64,000 bases of DNA, from NCBI RefSeq assembly GCF_042647465.1, contig NZ_JBHRVN010000007.1, one strand, 5' to 3'. Position numbers and translations under genes: made by a program. This document shows, piece by piece, positions 7,985 to 17,615 of this stretch. Source of the DNA: Wagnerdoeblera intermedia (lineage in GTDB: Bacteria; Pseudomonadota; Alphaproteobacteria; Rhodobacterales; Rhodobacteraceae). The notes beneath the pieces are model-generated. The model saw only the letters and a list, made by a program, of their open reading frames with translations. It was not told the origin of the DNA and made no database searches. Each line of letters opens with the position of its first letter. Within the stretch, counting starts at the first letter, position 1.

Positions 7985-9675
7985 CGGGCTTTGGCATTGG
8001 CGCGCAGGCGCGTGATGGTGGTTCGTGACGAGATCTGCTCCGGATCTGTCACGAGTTCAAGGAGGGCTGCGCGCCCTGAGGCACGGGCGCGGGCGAGAGC
8101 GCCTGCAAATTCAGCGGTCGTGGTGACTCTTTCGGCGTAGCAGCCGTAGCCCTCGGCCATTTTCACGAAGTCATGGCCGGCAAGGCGGGTGCCGGAGACG
8201 CGCTCGGGGTGTTCGCGTTCCTGGTGCATGCGGATGGTGCCGTAGATGCCGTTGTTGAAGAGAAGCACAACGGGTGTGGCGCCATATTGTGTGGCGGTGG
8301 CCAGTTCCTGGCCCGACATCATGAAGCCGCCGTCGCCGACCATGGCCAGGGTCAGGCGTTCGGGGTGCGTGAGCGATGCGGCCACGGCGGCGGGGACAGA
8401 ATAGCCCATGGCCCCGCAGGTGGAGCCGATTTCGCGCCCCGGTCTGCCGAAGCGCAGGAAGCGCTGCGCCCAGCCGGTGTGGTTCCCGGCATCGAGGGTG
8501 ACGATCACATCTTCGGGCAGGGCGTCGCGGAGGGCGCAGAGGGCCTGCCCCATATCCAGCGCCCAGCCGCCGTCGGCGGGGCTTTCGGTGTCTTTCAGCC
8601 ACTCCTGGCGCAGGCCGCCGGCCCAGTCGCCCCAGATGTTCTGCCGCCCGAGATCAAGGGGGGCGAGGGCGGCGGCAGCCTCGGGGGCGGTGGCGGCGAA
8701 GCCGATGTCGGGGCCATAGACGCGGCCGATCTCATCAGGGTCGGGGTGGATATGGATGAGTTTCTGGCGTAGCTCCGGCGGGACCAGGTTTTCATAGCCA
8801 TTTGTGGTCATTTCGCCCAGGCGCGCGCCGATGACCAGCAGAAGGTCAGCTTCCGTCAGGCGCTGTCGCAGCAGCGGGGCCGTGGCGGTGCCGAATTCGC
8901 CGACATAGGCATCTGAGCGGTTGGAGATGCTGTCCTGGCGGCGGAAAGAGGTCGTGACCGGCAGGCGGTTCGTCTCAGCGAAGCGCTGAATATCGGCGGC
9001 GGCCTCATCGGTCCAGCCGGAGCCGCCGAGCAGCAGGAGTGGCTTTTGCGCGGTCGAGAGGAGATCGGCCACGCGGGCGATCTCATCGGCGCCAAGGCGG
9101 GCCTTGGTGGCGAAATAGGGACGGGCGTCTGCCACTTCGACCAGGCTGGTCAGCATGTCTTCGGGCAGGGCCAGCACCACCGGTCCGGGGCGGCCCGAGG
9201 TGGCCATGCGGAAGGCGCGGGCGATATATTCCGGCACCCGCTCCGGGCAGTCGATCTGCGCCACCCATTTGGCGAGGCCGCCGAACATCTGGCGGTAATC
9301 CACCTCCTGAAAGGCCTCGCGGTCGGTCATATTGCGGCCGATCTGCCCCACGAGCAGGATCATCGGCGTGCTGTCCTGCTGTGCGATATGCACGCCGATG
9401 GCAGCATGGCAGGCGCCGGGGCCGCGGGTGACCATGCAGATGCCGGGTTTGCCGGTCAGTTTGCCATAGGCTTCGGCCATATTGGCCGCCCCCGCTTCAT
9501 GGCGGGCGTTGATCAGGGTGAAGCGGTCCTGCACGTCATGGAGCGCATCCAGCACCTCAAGATAGCTCTCGCCGGGGACGCAGAAGGCGCGGTCGGCCCC
9601 GTGGATCAACAGCTGGTCGACCAGAACCTGACCGGCGGTGCGGGGGGGCGGGCGGGGCGTCTCAAACGGCGTCAT
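7981..9675 (-). CDS. thiamine diphosphate-dependent enzyme, acetolactate synthase large-subunit-like
   Basis: A 564-aa ThDP enzyme with the three usual domains. The N-terminal Pyr domain carries the catalytic Glu in FCVPGESYLEVL (residue about 39). The central domain follows, and the PP domain has the ThDP/Mg motif GDGGFMMSG ending in LLFNNGIYG. No regulatory small subunit (IlvH) is next to it, and the partner gene is a 2-hydroxyacid dehydrogenase, so a role as a 2-oxoacid decarboxylase or lyase is at least as likely as branched-chain amino acid synthesis. The start follows a strong GGAGGAG. It is divergent from the tetR gene at 9856, with 180 bases between. Confidence 0.85.
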   Translation of the reverse strand: MTPFETPRPPPRTAGQVLVDQLLIHGADRAFCVPGESYLEVLDALHDVQDRFTLINARHEAGAANMAEAYGKLTGKPGICMVTRGPGACHAAIGVHIAQQDSTPMILLVGQIGRNMTDREAFQEVDYRQMFGGLAKWVAQIDCPERVPEYIARAFRMATSGRPGPVVLALPEDMLTSLVEVADARPYFATKARLGADEIARVADLLSTAQKPLLLLGGSGWTDEAAADIQRFAETNRLPVTTSFRRQDSISNRSDAYVGEFGTATAPLLRQRLTEADLLLVIGARLGEMTTNGYENLVPPELRQKLIHIHPDPDEIGRVYGPDIGFAATAPEAAAALAPLDLGRQNIWGDWAGGLRQEWLKDTESPADGGWALDMGQALCALRDALPEDVIVTLDAGNHTGWAQRFLRFGRPGREIGSTCGAMGYSVPAAVAASLTHPERLTLAMVGDGGFMMSGQELATATQYGATPVVLLFNNGIYGTIRMHQEREHPERVSGTRLAGHDFVKMAEGYGCYAERVTTTAEFAGALARARASGRAALLELVTDPEQISSRTTITRLRANAKAR

Positions 9676-9799
9676 CAGAACTCTCCTCCGGGGTTCGGGA
9701 AACTGTTGCCGCCGCTTTTGTCGCTGTCAACCGAAGCTGACACGGCGAAATGCCTTCTTTTCCTGCGAAATTATCCGGGCTCTGCCCGCACGGAACCGG

Positions 9800-9832
9800 A
9801 TGACAAAAAGAATGGTTGTTCTATATAAGACA
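9800..9832 (+). promoter_or_regulatory. promoter and candidate TetR operator upstream of the efflux operon
   Basis: A -35-like ATGACA (9800-9805) and a -10-like TATATA (9822-9827), 16 bases apart, face tetR. The -10 lies inside an imperfect palindrome TGTTCTATATAAGACA (9817-9832; 12 of 16 positions symmetric), a natural place for autorepression by the TetR protein encoded 24 bases further on. Confidence 0.45.
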
Positions 9833-9855
9833 GAAACTCTCCGACCGGTGATTCC

Positions 9856-10428
9856 ATGCCGCGACTGACAGAAGACCGCCGCCTCAGGCAGCGCCAGCGC
9901 GTGCTGGACGCTGCGCGCTTGTGTTTTGCCCGCCAGGGATTTCAGGCCACCACCATGGCCGATATCATCCGCGAGGCGCAGATGTCTGCCGGGGCGGTTT
10001 ACGGATATTTCGCGTCAAAACATGACCTTGGGCTGACGGCCATGGATCAGGAGATGGCGCGGCTGACCCGGGCGCTGGAGCCTGTCTTTGCCGCGCCGCC
10101 GCCGGGCGGGCTGCGGGCTGCGGTTCAGGCGATCCTTGATGGCGTGGATGCGCTGTCGGATGGCAGTGAGACCGATTTTTGCCGCATGGCGATCAATGCC
10201 ATTGCCGAGGCGCGGCGCGATGCGGTGATGGAGGCGGCACTGCTTGCGCATCTGAAGCCCCTGATTGCAGGGCTCGAAGGTCTGATCCGTCACTATTGCG
10301 ACAGGCCGCAGGCGGCTCAGGCGGCGGAAAGCCTTTTTGCACTGATTATCGGGCAGATTGTGCGACACTCTCTTCTGGGCAGCCCCCTGCGGCTGTCCGC
10401 CCCCGATCTGACGGAGCTTGCCCTATGA
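9856..10428 (+). CDS. TetR/AcrR family transcriptional regulator
   Basis: A 190-aa repressor. The N-terminal helix-turn-helix (about residues 10-57) reads RVLDAARLCFARQGFQATT and then MSAGAVYGYFASKHDL, the standard TetR recognition helix and following Lys. The C-terminal ligand domain is divergent, as usual. Its stop codon overlaps the start of the first efflux adaptor (ATGA at 10425-10428), so it is the first gene of the efflux operon and very likely its local, ligand-relieved repressor. A palindrome over the upstream -10 box fits autoregulation. Confidence 0.9.
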   Translation: MPRLTEDRRLRQRQRVLDAARLCFARQGFQATTMADIIREAQMSAGAVYGYFASKHDLGLTAMDQEMARLTRALEPVFAAPPPGGLRAAVQAILDGVDALSDGSETDFCRMAINAIAEARRDAVMEAALLAHLKPLIAGLEGLIRHYCDRPQAAQAAESLFALIIGQIVRHSLLGSPLRLSAPDLTELAL

Positions 10429-11492
10429 GCGAATGTCGTCTGTTTTCTGCCATGGCGCTTTGTGCGGCAGCCCTTTTGCCCGCTCCGCTGCAGGCCGGGG
10501 CGCCTTTGAGCGTGACCACGGCTGAGGTGCGCTATGATGAGACCGGCATCACCCTGGAGCTGACCGGACTGATCACCGCCCGCGATCTGGTCAGCGCGGG
10601 CTTTGCCAATCCCGGCCAGGTGCTGGCGGTCTATCCGGAGGCGGGGGCAAGCGTGGCGGCGGGGGATCTGCTGGCTGAGCAGGACCCCACCCAGGCGAGA
10701 GAGGCTCTGCGCGCGGCAAAGGCGGCGCTGGTTGCGGCTGACGCGGCGCTGTTGCGTGAGGAGCGTGAGGTGTCGCGCGACCGCGAGCTGTCGCGCCAGG
10801 GCTATGTCTCTCAGGCGCAGCTGGACGCCGCCGAAGAAGCGCTGACCACGGCGCGGGCCAGCGCACGCCAGGCCGCTGCTCGTGTGGATGCGGCCGCGAA
10901 GGCGCTGGAAGAGACGCGGCTGACCGCCCGGGTGGCTGCTGTCGTCCTCAGCCGTGAGGCCGAGGCGGGGCAGGTGGTGGGCGCGGCGCAGCCGGTTCTG
11001 GAACTGGCGGGGCTAGAGGGGCGCGATGCGGTCTTTGTTGCGCCTGCGGATTACAATCTGACCGCGCTTCCGGGCACAAGGATAGAGCTGACAACCATTG
11101 AGCCGCCGAACCGCAGCTTCACCGCCGAGGTGCATCAGGTCGCGCCGATGATCGACAGCAATACCGGCGGGATCCGCGTTACCCTGCGCCTGTCCGAAGA
11201 GGCCGCGGGTCAGGTGATGCTCAACGAGCCGGTTGAGGGGCATCTGCCGGTGGGCATCGGTCGCGCGGCCGGGCTTCCGGCCGGGGCTCTGGTGCGCGGG
11301 CAGGGCGGCCCGGCGGTCTGGGTTCTGGGCGACGACGGCTTCGCCAGCCTGACCCCGGTGCGGGTCGCGCATTACACCTCTGAGCGGGTTTTTCTGGCGG
11401 AGGGTCTGCCCGAGGGGGCCCGCGTGGTCGTCAGGGGCGCGGCTCAGCTTTTCCCCGGTCGCGCCTTGCGGGTGCAGGATGCTCAGGAGTAA
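10425..11492 (+). CDS. RND efflux periplasmic adaptor subunit (first of two)
   Basis: Membrane fusion protein of 355 aa that links an RND pump to an outer-membrane channel. The ATG at 10425 overlaps the tetR stop and starts a signal peptide (MALCAAALLPAPLQAG region). A lipoyl half-motif NPGQVLAVYPEAGASVAAGD lies near residue 62. A coiled-coil hairpin rich in Ala, Glu and Arg follows (about 90-155), then the second lipoyl half LTARVAAVVLSREAEAGQVV and the beta-barrel domain. The second adaptor starts 7 bases after its stop. Two adaptors ahead of one pump suggest a hetero-oligomeric adaptor ring. Confidence 0.85.
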   Translation: MSECRLFSAMALCAAALLPAPLQAGAPLSVTTAEVRYDETGITLELTGLITARDLVSAGFANPGQVLAVYPEAGASVAAGDLLAEQDPTQAREALRAAKAALVAADAALLREEREVSRDRELSRQGYVSQAQLDAAEEALTTARASARQAAARVDAAAKALEETRLTARVAAVVLSREAEAGQVVGAAQPVLELAGLEGRDAVFVAPADYNLTALPGTRIELTTIEPPNRSFTAEVHQVAPMIDSNTGGIRVTLRLSEEAAGQVMLNEPVEGHLPVGIGRAAGLPAGALVRGQGGPAVWVLGDDGFASLTPVRVAHYTSERVFLAEGLPEGARVVVRGAAQLFPGRALRVQDAQE

Positions 11493-11499
11493 GCCCGTC

Positions 11500-12621
11500 A
11501 TGAAGCTGCCATTCGGACCCGCTTTCTTTGCTCTGATCGCCCTGAGCGCGCCGCTTTTTGCCCAAACGCCGCTCCTGCGTCCTGTCGTCAGCGAAATTAC
11601 CGCCCCGGAGGCTTCCCACGCCGGGCGGTTCATCGGCACGGTTGAGGCGACCACGACGGTGGGCGTGGCCTTTGAGCTGCTGGGCCGTCTGATCTCGCGC
11701 AGTGCCGATGAGGGCGAGAGCGTCACCCGCGGTCAGGAACTGGCCCGCATCGACAGCCGGGCCCTGACGGAGGATCGTGACGCTGCCCGCGCCTCTGTGG
11801 AAAGCCTGGAGGTGACCTTCGCCACCCTGCAGCGGGCCCGACAGCGGGCCATTGAACTTGCCGGGCGCGGCGTGGCCGCCGCTGCCGCTCTTGAGACCGC
11901 TGAACGCAATGAGGCGGTGGCCCGCGCCAATCTGGAGCAGGCCCGCGCCACCCTTGCGCGTGCCGAAGATGCACTTGACCGCGCGGTTCTGCGCGCGCCC
12001 TTTGATGGCATCGTGATCCAGACCCGCCATGAGCCTGGCAGCACCATCGCTGCGGGCGATCCGGTTCTGATCCTCGCAGGTCCGGGCGGGCGCAATGTCG
12101 TGCTGACCCTGCCGGTCACGCTTTTGCAAAACGCTGAGGTCGGGCAAAGCCGGTTTCGCATTTACGCCCCGAAGCTGCCGCCTGAGGGGCTGAAGGGGGT
12201 GTTGTTGCGGGTTGATCCGGCCTCGGTATCGCAGACCCGCATGCGCCGCGCCTGGATCGGGCTTGGCCCGGAAGCCGCGGTTCTGGCCATCGGAGAGCTG
12301 GTCAGCGTCGCCCCGGAAGAGAGCGGGGATGAGGCGCGTGTCACCCTGCCGGAAGCCGCCCTGCTGAAGGGCGATCCGCCTTTCGTGTGGCAGGTTGTCG
12401 AAGAGGCAGGGGCGCGCATTCTGCGCAAACGCCCCGTCACGCCCGAAGGGCCGCCCCGGGCCGGGCGCATTGCCGTGACAGATCTGCCTGCGGGCAGCGA
12501 GATTGTCGTTCGTGGCACCCGCTCGCTGCAGGACGGACAGCCTGTCGGCCCCGGCATCCGTCCGCCAGACGGACCCGGTGCGCCCATGGCCCCCCTGCCC
12601 CTGATCTTCGGAGAGAACTGA
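11500..12621 (+). CDS. RND efflux periplasmic adaptor subunit (second of two)
   Basis: Second membrane fusion protein, 373 aa. The ATG at 11500 is preferred over 11479 because CAGGAGT lies 9 bases upstream and because it opens a clean signal peptide (MKLPFGPAFFALIALSAPLF, then AQ). Lipoyl halves flank a long coiled coil (about 85-155), with RAPFDGIVIQTRHEPG marking the second half. It is clearly different in sequence from the first adaptor, so this is not a recent duplication. It ends one base before the pump gene. Confidence 0.85.
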   Translation: MKLPFGPAFFALIALSAPLFAQTPLLRPVVSEITAPEASHAGRFIGTVEATTTVGVAFELLGRLISRSADEGESVTRGQELARIDSRALTEDRDAARASVESLEVTFATLQRARQRAIELAGRGVAAAAALETAERNEAVARANLEQARATLARAEDALDRAVLRAPFDGIVIQTRHEPGSTIAAGDPVLILAGPGGRNVVLTLPVTLLQNAEVGQSRFRIYAPKLPPEGLKGVLLRVDPASVSQTRMRRAWIGLGPEAAVLAIGELVSVAPEESGDEARVTLPEAALLKGDPPFVWQVVEEAGARILRKRPVTPEGPPRAGRIAVTDLPAGSEIVVRGTRSLQDGQPVGPGIRPPDGPGAPMAPLPLIFGEN

Positions 12622-12622
12622 G

Positions 12623-15600
12623 ATGCGCTTTAACCTCTCAGACTGGGCGCTGAAGCACCGCTCGCTGGTGTGGTATCTTCTCCTGGTCTCGCTCCTGGCG
12701 GGGGCCTTTTCCTACACCCGACTCGGGCGTGAAGAAGATCCGGCCTTTACCATCCGCACCATGGTGATCCAGGGCGTGCTGCCCGGGGCCACCACCAGCG
12801 AAACCGCAGCCCAGGTCACGGACCGGATTGAGAAAAAGCTCCAGGAGCTTGGCTCAAAACTGCACACCCGATCGGTGACGCAGCCGGGGCTGTCGATTGT
12901 CTATCTCGATCTCTTTGACGAGACCCCGGCGGAGAAGGTTCAGGAAACCTGGCTGCGGGTGCGTGCCATGATGGCCGATCTTCAGCCCCAGATGCCCGCC
13001 GAGTTTCGCGGTTTTGGCTTTGAAGACAGTTTCGGCGATGTCTATGGCTCGGTCTATGCGCTGACCTCGGATGGCTTCACCCCGCGCGAGATGCGCGATA
13101 CCGCCGAAGAGATCCGCTCGGAGATCCTGTCGATCCGCCAGGCAGGGAAGGTCAATCTGATCGGAGCCCGCGATCCGGCGATCTATATTGAGTTTTCGGC
13201 GCGCCGCCTCGCGGCCAATGGCATCGACAAAGCGGCGGTTCTGGATGAACTCGCCGCGCAGAACACCATCGTGCCCGCGGGCGTCATCGACACCGGCGAA
13301 GAGCGCATTCTGGTGCGCAACGACAGCCATTTCACCTCTGCGGCAGAGATTGCCGCTGTGCCGCTGCGGTCCGGCGATGTGTGGTTTCGGCTGAGCGATG
13401 TGGCGACGGTGCGCGAAGGCTATGTGACGCCGCCGGAAAAGCTGTTCCGCTTCAACGGTCAGGAGGCCATTGGGCTGGCTGTGGGCATGCGAGAGGGCGA
13501 GAACGTTCAGGATTTCGGCGCCGCCCTTGATGCGGCCATGACGCGGGTCGCTGCCGGTCTGCCCCATGGGCTGGAGCTGCACCGCGTGGCCGATCAGCCC
13601 CATGTGGTCACGGAGGCGGTGGGCCATTTCATCCAGGCGCTGGTCGAGGCTGTGGTCATCGTCCTGGCGGTCAGCTTTGTGTCGCTGGGTCTGCGGGCCG
13701 GGCTTGTGGTGACGCTTTCGATCCCGCTGGTTCTGGCGCTGACATTCGTGGTGATGGATATCTGGGGGCTCACCCTGCAGCGGGTGTCGCTGGGGGCGCT
13801 GATCATCGCGCTCGGGCTTCTGGTTGATGATGCGATGATCGCGATTGAGACCATGATTTCGCGGCTCGAAGCGGGCGATAAGATCGAAAAAGCCGCCTCT
13901 TTTGCCTGGACCTCGATTGCCTTTCCAATGCTGACCGGCACCCTTGTTACCGTGGCGGGTTTCATTCCGATCGGGCTGAACAGTTCCAAGGCGGGGGAAT
14001 TTACCTTCTCGCTTTTCGTGGTGATCGCGGTCTCGCTGATGCTGTCCTGGGTGGTGGCGGTCTTTTTTGCGCCGCTGCTGGGAGCGGCCTTTCTGCCCAA
14101 AACCATGGCGCATCAGAGTGTTGAGCCGGGGCGGATGCGGCGTGGCTTTGACCGCGCGCTGGACTGGTCGATGCGCCATCCGCTCGCGATTGTGGCGGTG
14201 ACGCTGCTGGCCACCGCGCTGTCGGTTGGCGGGATGCGCTTTGTGGAGCAGCAGTTTTTCCCGCCCTCAGACCGGACGGAACTGATCGTGGATGTGGCGC
14301 TGCCCGCCAATGCCTCGATCGATGCCACCGACCACGCGCTGAAACTGCTGGAGGCCGAGCTTTCCACCCGCGATGAAGTGCGGTTCTGGTCCACCCATGT
14401 CGGTGAGACCGCGCCGCGCTTTATCCTGTCTTACGATGTCCAGGCACCGGGGCGGAACATCGGGCAGATTGTCATTCAGACCCATGATCTGGACGCCCGT
14501 GATGCCCTGCGTGCCCATCTTGAGGGCTTTGTCCGTGAGGCGCTGCCCGGCACCGATGTGCTGATCAAACTGCTGGAGATCGGCCCGCCGGTGGGCAAGC
14601 CGGTGCAATATCGCGTCTCGGGGCCGGATGCGGATCTGCTGCATGAAAAGGCGATGGATCTGGCGTCGCTTCTCAACCGTGATCCGCGGCTGACGAATAT
14701 CTCGCTCGACTGGGGTGTTCCCGCGCGGATGGTGGAACTGAAGATCGACCACAGCCGCTTGCGCCGCCTTGGGCTGACGCAAAAGGACATCTCCTCGGCG
14801 CTGCAGGTGCTTTTTGCCGGGGCGGAAATCACGGCGCTGCGCGATGACACCTATCTGGTGCCGGTAATCGCGCGCGGCGATGACCGCGACCGGCGCAGCC
14901 TCTCCAGCCTTGCGGCGCTGCAGATTGCCACGCCCTCAGGCGATGCCATTCCGCTTTTGAGTTTTGCGACCCTCGACTGGTCCTCGGAGCAGCCCCTGAT
15001 GATGACCCGCGACCGGGCGCTGACGATCACCGTCAAAGCCTCGATCGCCGATCGCACGCAGCCCGCCACCATCGCGAAAGATCTTGCTAAACAGATCAAA
15101 GCAATGCGTGAGGCGCTGCCCCATGGCTATGAGCTGGCGCTCGGCGGCTCCGAGGAATCGAGTGCCGAGAGTAAGGCGCCGATCATCGCGGTGGTGCCGG
15201 TCATGCTGCTGATCCTGGTGACGCTTGTGATGGTTCAGATGCAGAGTTTCCGGCTGACCTTCATTGTGATGATGGCGGCCCCTCCGGGTCTGATCGGGGT
15301 GGTGGCGGCGCTTTTGCTGTCGGGCAAACCCCTGGGCTTTGTGGCGATTCTGGGCGTTCTGGCATTGATGGGGATTCTGATCCGCAACTCGGTCATTCTG
15401 GTGCATGAAATCTCCGTGCAGCGCGAGGCGGGCGTTCCCGCCTGGGAGGCGGTGCGCCATGCCTCACAAAGCCGGGCGCGGCCGATCCTGCTGACGGCGG
15501 CTGCGGCAAGTTTTGCGCTGATCCCGATTGCGCGGCAGGTGTTCTGGGGGCCGATGGCCTATGGCATGATGGGCGGCATTATCGTCGGCACCCTGGTGAC

Positions 15601-15670
15601 GCTGCTGTTCATCCCGGCGCTTTACTGCCTTGTGATGCGGGTCCGGCCGGAGGCGGCACCTGCCGCTTAA
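12623..15670 (+). CDS. efflux RND transporter permease subunit
   Basis: Inner-membrane proton-driven pump of 1015 aa, close to the usual 1020-1050. It has the internal duplication of two transmembrane bundles and two large periplasmic loops. The proton-relay Asp pair is in GLLVDDAMIAIETM (TM4, residues about 398-410). The second-half counterpart is LIRNSVILVHE. Cluster, adaptors and TetR gene all lie on one strand with overlaps or single-base gaps. No outer-membrane TolC-type gene is present, so the channel must come from elsewhere. It belongs to the multidrug/heavy-metal RND superfamily but the exported compound is unknown. Its stop at 15670 overlaps the end of modC on the other strand by 4 bases. 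Confidence 0.93.
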   Translation: MRFNLSDWALKHRSLVWYLLLVSLLAGAFSYTRLGREEDPAFTIRTMVIQGVLPGATTSETAAQVTDRIEKKLQELGSKLHTRSVTQPGLSIVYLDLFDETPAEKVQETWLRVRAMMADLQPQMPAEFRGFGFEDSFGDVYGSVYALTSDGFTPREMRDTAEEIRSEILSIRQAGKVNLIGARDPAIYIEFSARRLAANGIDKAAVLDELAAQNTIVPAGVIDTGEERILVRNDSHFTSAAEIAAVPLRSGDVWFRLSDVATVREGYVTPPEKLFRFNGQEAIGLAVGMREGENVQDFGAALDAAMTRVAAGLPHGLELHRVADQPHVVTEAVGHFIQALVEAVVIVLAVSFVSLGLRAGLVVTLSIPLVLALTFVVMDIWGLTLQRVSLGALIIALGLLVDDAMIAIETMISRLEAGDKIEKAASFAWTSIAFPMLTGTLVTVAGFIPIGLNSSKAGEFTFSLFVVIAVSLMLSWVVAVFFAPLLGAAFLPKTMAHQSVEPGRMRRGFDRALDWSMRHPLAIVAVTLLATALSVGGMRFVEQQFFPPSDRTELIVDVALPANASIDATDHALKLLEAELSTRDEVRFWSTHVGETAPRFILSYDVQAPGRNIGQIVIQTHDLDARDALRAHLEGFVREALPGTDVLIKLLEIGPPVGKPVQYRVSGPDADLLHEKAMDLASLLNRDPRLTNISLDWGVPARMVELKIDHSRLRRLGLTQKDISSALQVLFAGAEITALRDDTYLVPVIARGDDRDRRSLSSLAALQIATPSGDAIPLLSFATLDWSSEQPLMMTRDRALTITVKASIADRTQPATIAKDLAKQIKAMREALPHGYELALGGSEESSAESKAPIIAVVPVMLLILVTLVMVQMQSFRLTFIVMMAAPPGLIGVVAALLLSGKPLGFVAILGVLALMGILIRNSVILVHEISVQREAGVPAWEAVRHASQSRARPILLTAAAASFALIPIARQVFWGPMAYGMMGGIIVGTLVTLLFIPALYCLVMRVRPEAAPAA

Positions 15671-16728
15671 TCGCCGCTGAGAAGCGAGGCGGCTTTCACA
15701 ATGGCAAAGACCTGCCCGCCGGGGCGCAGATCCAGGGCTGCGGCAGAGCGGGCGGTGATCCGGGCCGGGATCACCCCGCCCCCGGTCGCCATCCGCACCA
15801 TGACCTCTGCCTCTGAGATCGGGGTGAGGTTCAGGATGCGGGCCGGCAGCACATTGAGTGCGGATATCCCCTGCGGCAGCTCGCGGGCGATCATCACATC
15901 GCGGGCGGGGATCTGAAGGCGCATCTGCCGACCCTCGGCCAGCGGCGCGCCCGGCAGCCAGAGCGGCGTGCCCTCCGCGAGGCGGAGTTTATTGAGACCA
16001 TCCGCGCTGCGCCCCGTGACCTGCACCTGCAGCACCGCCGCCGCGCGGTCGAGCGACAGGCCCGGGGAGGCACCCGACAGCACCTCCCCGAGCGGTCCCG
16101 CGCCGGTCACTTTGCCCTCCTTCATCAGCACAAGGGTGGTGGCCAGCCGGGCCACTTCCTCCAGCGAGTGGCTGATATAAAGGATCGGCAGACCGGCCTC
16201 GTCGCGCAGCCGCTCGAGCCAGGGCAGAATCTCACCGCGCCGCGCCGCATCAAGCGCCGAGAGCGGCTCATCCATCAGCAGAAAATCCGGCTGCGACAGC
16301 AGCGCCCGCCCGATGGCGACCCGCTGCTGCTCTCCGCCTGAAAGCGCGCCAGGACGGCGGCTCAGAAGGTGGGTGATCCCCAGCATGTCGCAGACCCGCT
16401 CTGCCTCAGCTGCCGGGGCGCGTCCCGCGCCATAGCGCAGGTTCTGCGCCACGCTGAGATGCGGAAACAGGCGCGGCTCCTGGAAGACGCAGCCCATGCG
16501 GCGGTGACGCGGTGCGATATGGACCCCGGCGGATCGGTCAAAAAGCGCCTTACCCGCCAGGCGGATATGCCCAGCATCGGGTTGCAGAAGGCCCGCAATT
16601 GCCTGAAATATCGTGCTTTTTCCTGAGCCTGATGGCCCGAAAAGCGCCGTGACCCCGGCAGGGGCGCTGAAAGCCGCCTCAAGGTGAAAGGCCCCGAAGC
16701 TGTGGCGGATATCGACCTCCAGCGTCAT
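15667..16728 (-). CDS. modC: molybdenum ABC transporter ATP-binding protein ModC
   Basis: ATPase of the molybdate importer, 353 aa. Walker A is GPSGSGKST near residue 32, the ABC signature is LSGGEQQRVAIGRAL, and Walker B is FLLMDEPLSALD. A C-terminal TOBE/molybdate-binding region follows from about residue 285 (NVLPARILNLTPISEAEV), which distinguishes ModC from most ABC ATPases. Its start overlaps the modB stop as ATGA. Convergent with the RND pump gene. No modA is beside it. Confidence 0.92.
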   Translation of the reverse strand: MTLEVDIRHSFGAFHLEAAFSAPAGVTALFGPSGSGKSTIFQAIAGLLQPDAGHIRLAGKALFDRSAGVHIAPRHRRMGCVFQEPRLFPHLSVAQNLRYGAGRAPAAEAERVCDMLGITHLLSRRPGALSGGEQQRVAIGRALLSQPDFLLMDEPLSALDAARRGEILPWLERLRDEAGLPILYISHSLEEVARLATTLVLMKEGKVTGAGPLGEVLSGASPGLSLDRAAAVLQVQVTGRSADGLNKLRLAEGTPLWLPGAPLAEGRQMRLQIPARDVMIARELPQGISALNVLPARILNLTPISEAEVMVRMATGGGVIPARITARSAAALDLRPGGQVFAIVKAASLLSGD

Positions 16729-17423
16729 TGCCCCGAGATCCTTTTGTGCATCCGCCGCGCCAGCACTTCTGACATCAGCAGCGCCACCATGGCCAGCGCC
16801 ACTGAGATCATCACCAGCCGCGCCGCTGCGCCATCACTGCCGGGAACCTGCAGCAGGCTGTAGATCGCCGAGGGCAGCGTCTGGGTCTGACCGGGGATAT
16901 TGGAGACAAAGGTGATCGTGGCCCCAAATTCCCCAAGCGCCTTGGCGAAGGCCAGGATGGCCCCGGCCAGAATCCCCGGCGCGGCAAGGGGCAGGGTGAT
17001 GGTGAGAAAAATCCGCACAGGCCCTGCGCCTAAGGTGGCGGCAGCGGCCTCAAGCTTCGGATCCGCCGCCTCCAGGCTGAGGCGGATGGCGCGGACCAGC
17101 AGCGGAAAGGCCATGACGGCCGCCGCAAGGGCCGCACCGGTCCATTGAAAGGCAAAGGTAAATCCCGTCAGCTCGTAAAGCGGCGCGCCGATCAGGCCCC
17201 GGCGGCCAAAGGCCATCAGCAGCAGCCAGCCCGTCACCACCGGCGGCAGGATCAGCGGCAGATGGACCAGCCCGTTCAGAAGCTGCCGCCCCGGAAACTC
17301 GCAGCGTGCCAGCACGAAGGCCACCGCAATCCCCGGCGGCAGGCTGCAGAGCATGGCCCAGAAGGCCACCTTCAGGCTGAGCCAGACCGCTGCGGCCTGA
17401 TCGGGCGTCAGCCAGTCGCTCAT
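16725..17423 (-). CDS. modB: molybdate ABC transporter permease ModB
   Basis: Inner-membrane permease of 232 aa with five or so transmembrane segments. The family features are the opening WLSLKVAFWAMLCSLPPGI, PLILPPVVTGWLLL, and the EAA loop that contacts ModC, in EAAAATLGAGPVRIFL. The ATG at 17423 is chosen because it gives the normal ModB length; a longer reading upstream adds about 55 Arg/Pro/Ala-rich residues that do not look like ModB. It overlaps modC by 4 bases. The gene order modA-modB-modC is usual, yet no modA lies upstream: the gap to 17616 is short and then occupied by a divergent permease gene. Confidence 0.9.
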   Translation of the reverse strand: MSDWLTPDQAAAVWLSLKVAFWAMLCSLPPGIAVAFVLARCEFPGRQLLNGLVHLPLILPPVVTGWLLLMAFGRRGLIGAPLYELTGFTFAFQWTGAALAAAVMAFPLLVRAIRLSLEAADPKLEAAAATLGAGPVRIFLTITLPLAAPGILAGAILAFAKALGEFGATITFVSNIPGQTQTLPSAIYSLLQVPGSDGAAARLVMISVALAMVALLMSEVLARRMHKRISGQ

Positions 17424-17615
17424 GCGCGGCGCTCGGGCGTGGGGAGGGGGATGGTCAAAGGCGGCTCCGGCAGTCTGTCGCGCCCCGCGGGGGGCGTCTG
17501 CCGCGACTTTCCGCGAGGCGGGCTGCGGGCGCAAGTCTCTGCGCTGTCGCAAGTGCCGGGCTCTGGCCTTTTCCGCAGGCGGCTGCAACAGAGAGGCGGT
17601 AAAAAGGAGACCGCA

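Noticed and set aside
12854..14179. 441-codon minus-strand open frame inside the RND pump gene
   Set aside because: Shadow of the GC-rich pump gene; very rich in His, Arg and Gln with no recognisable fold.
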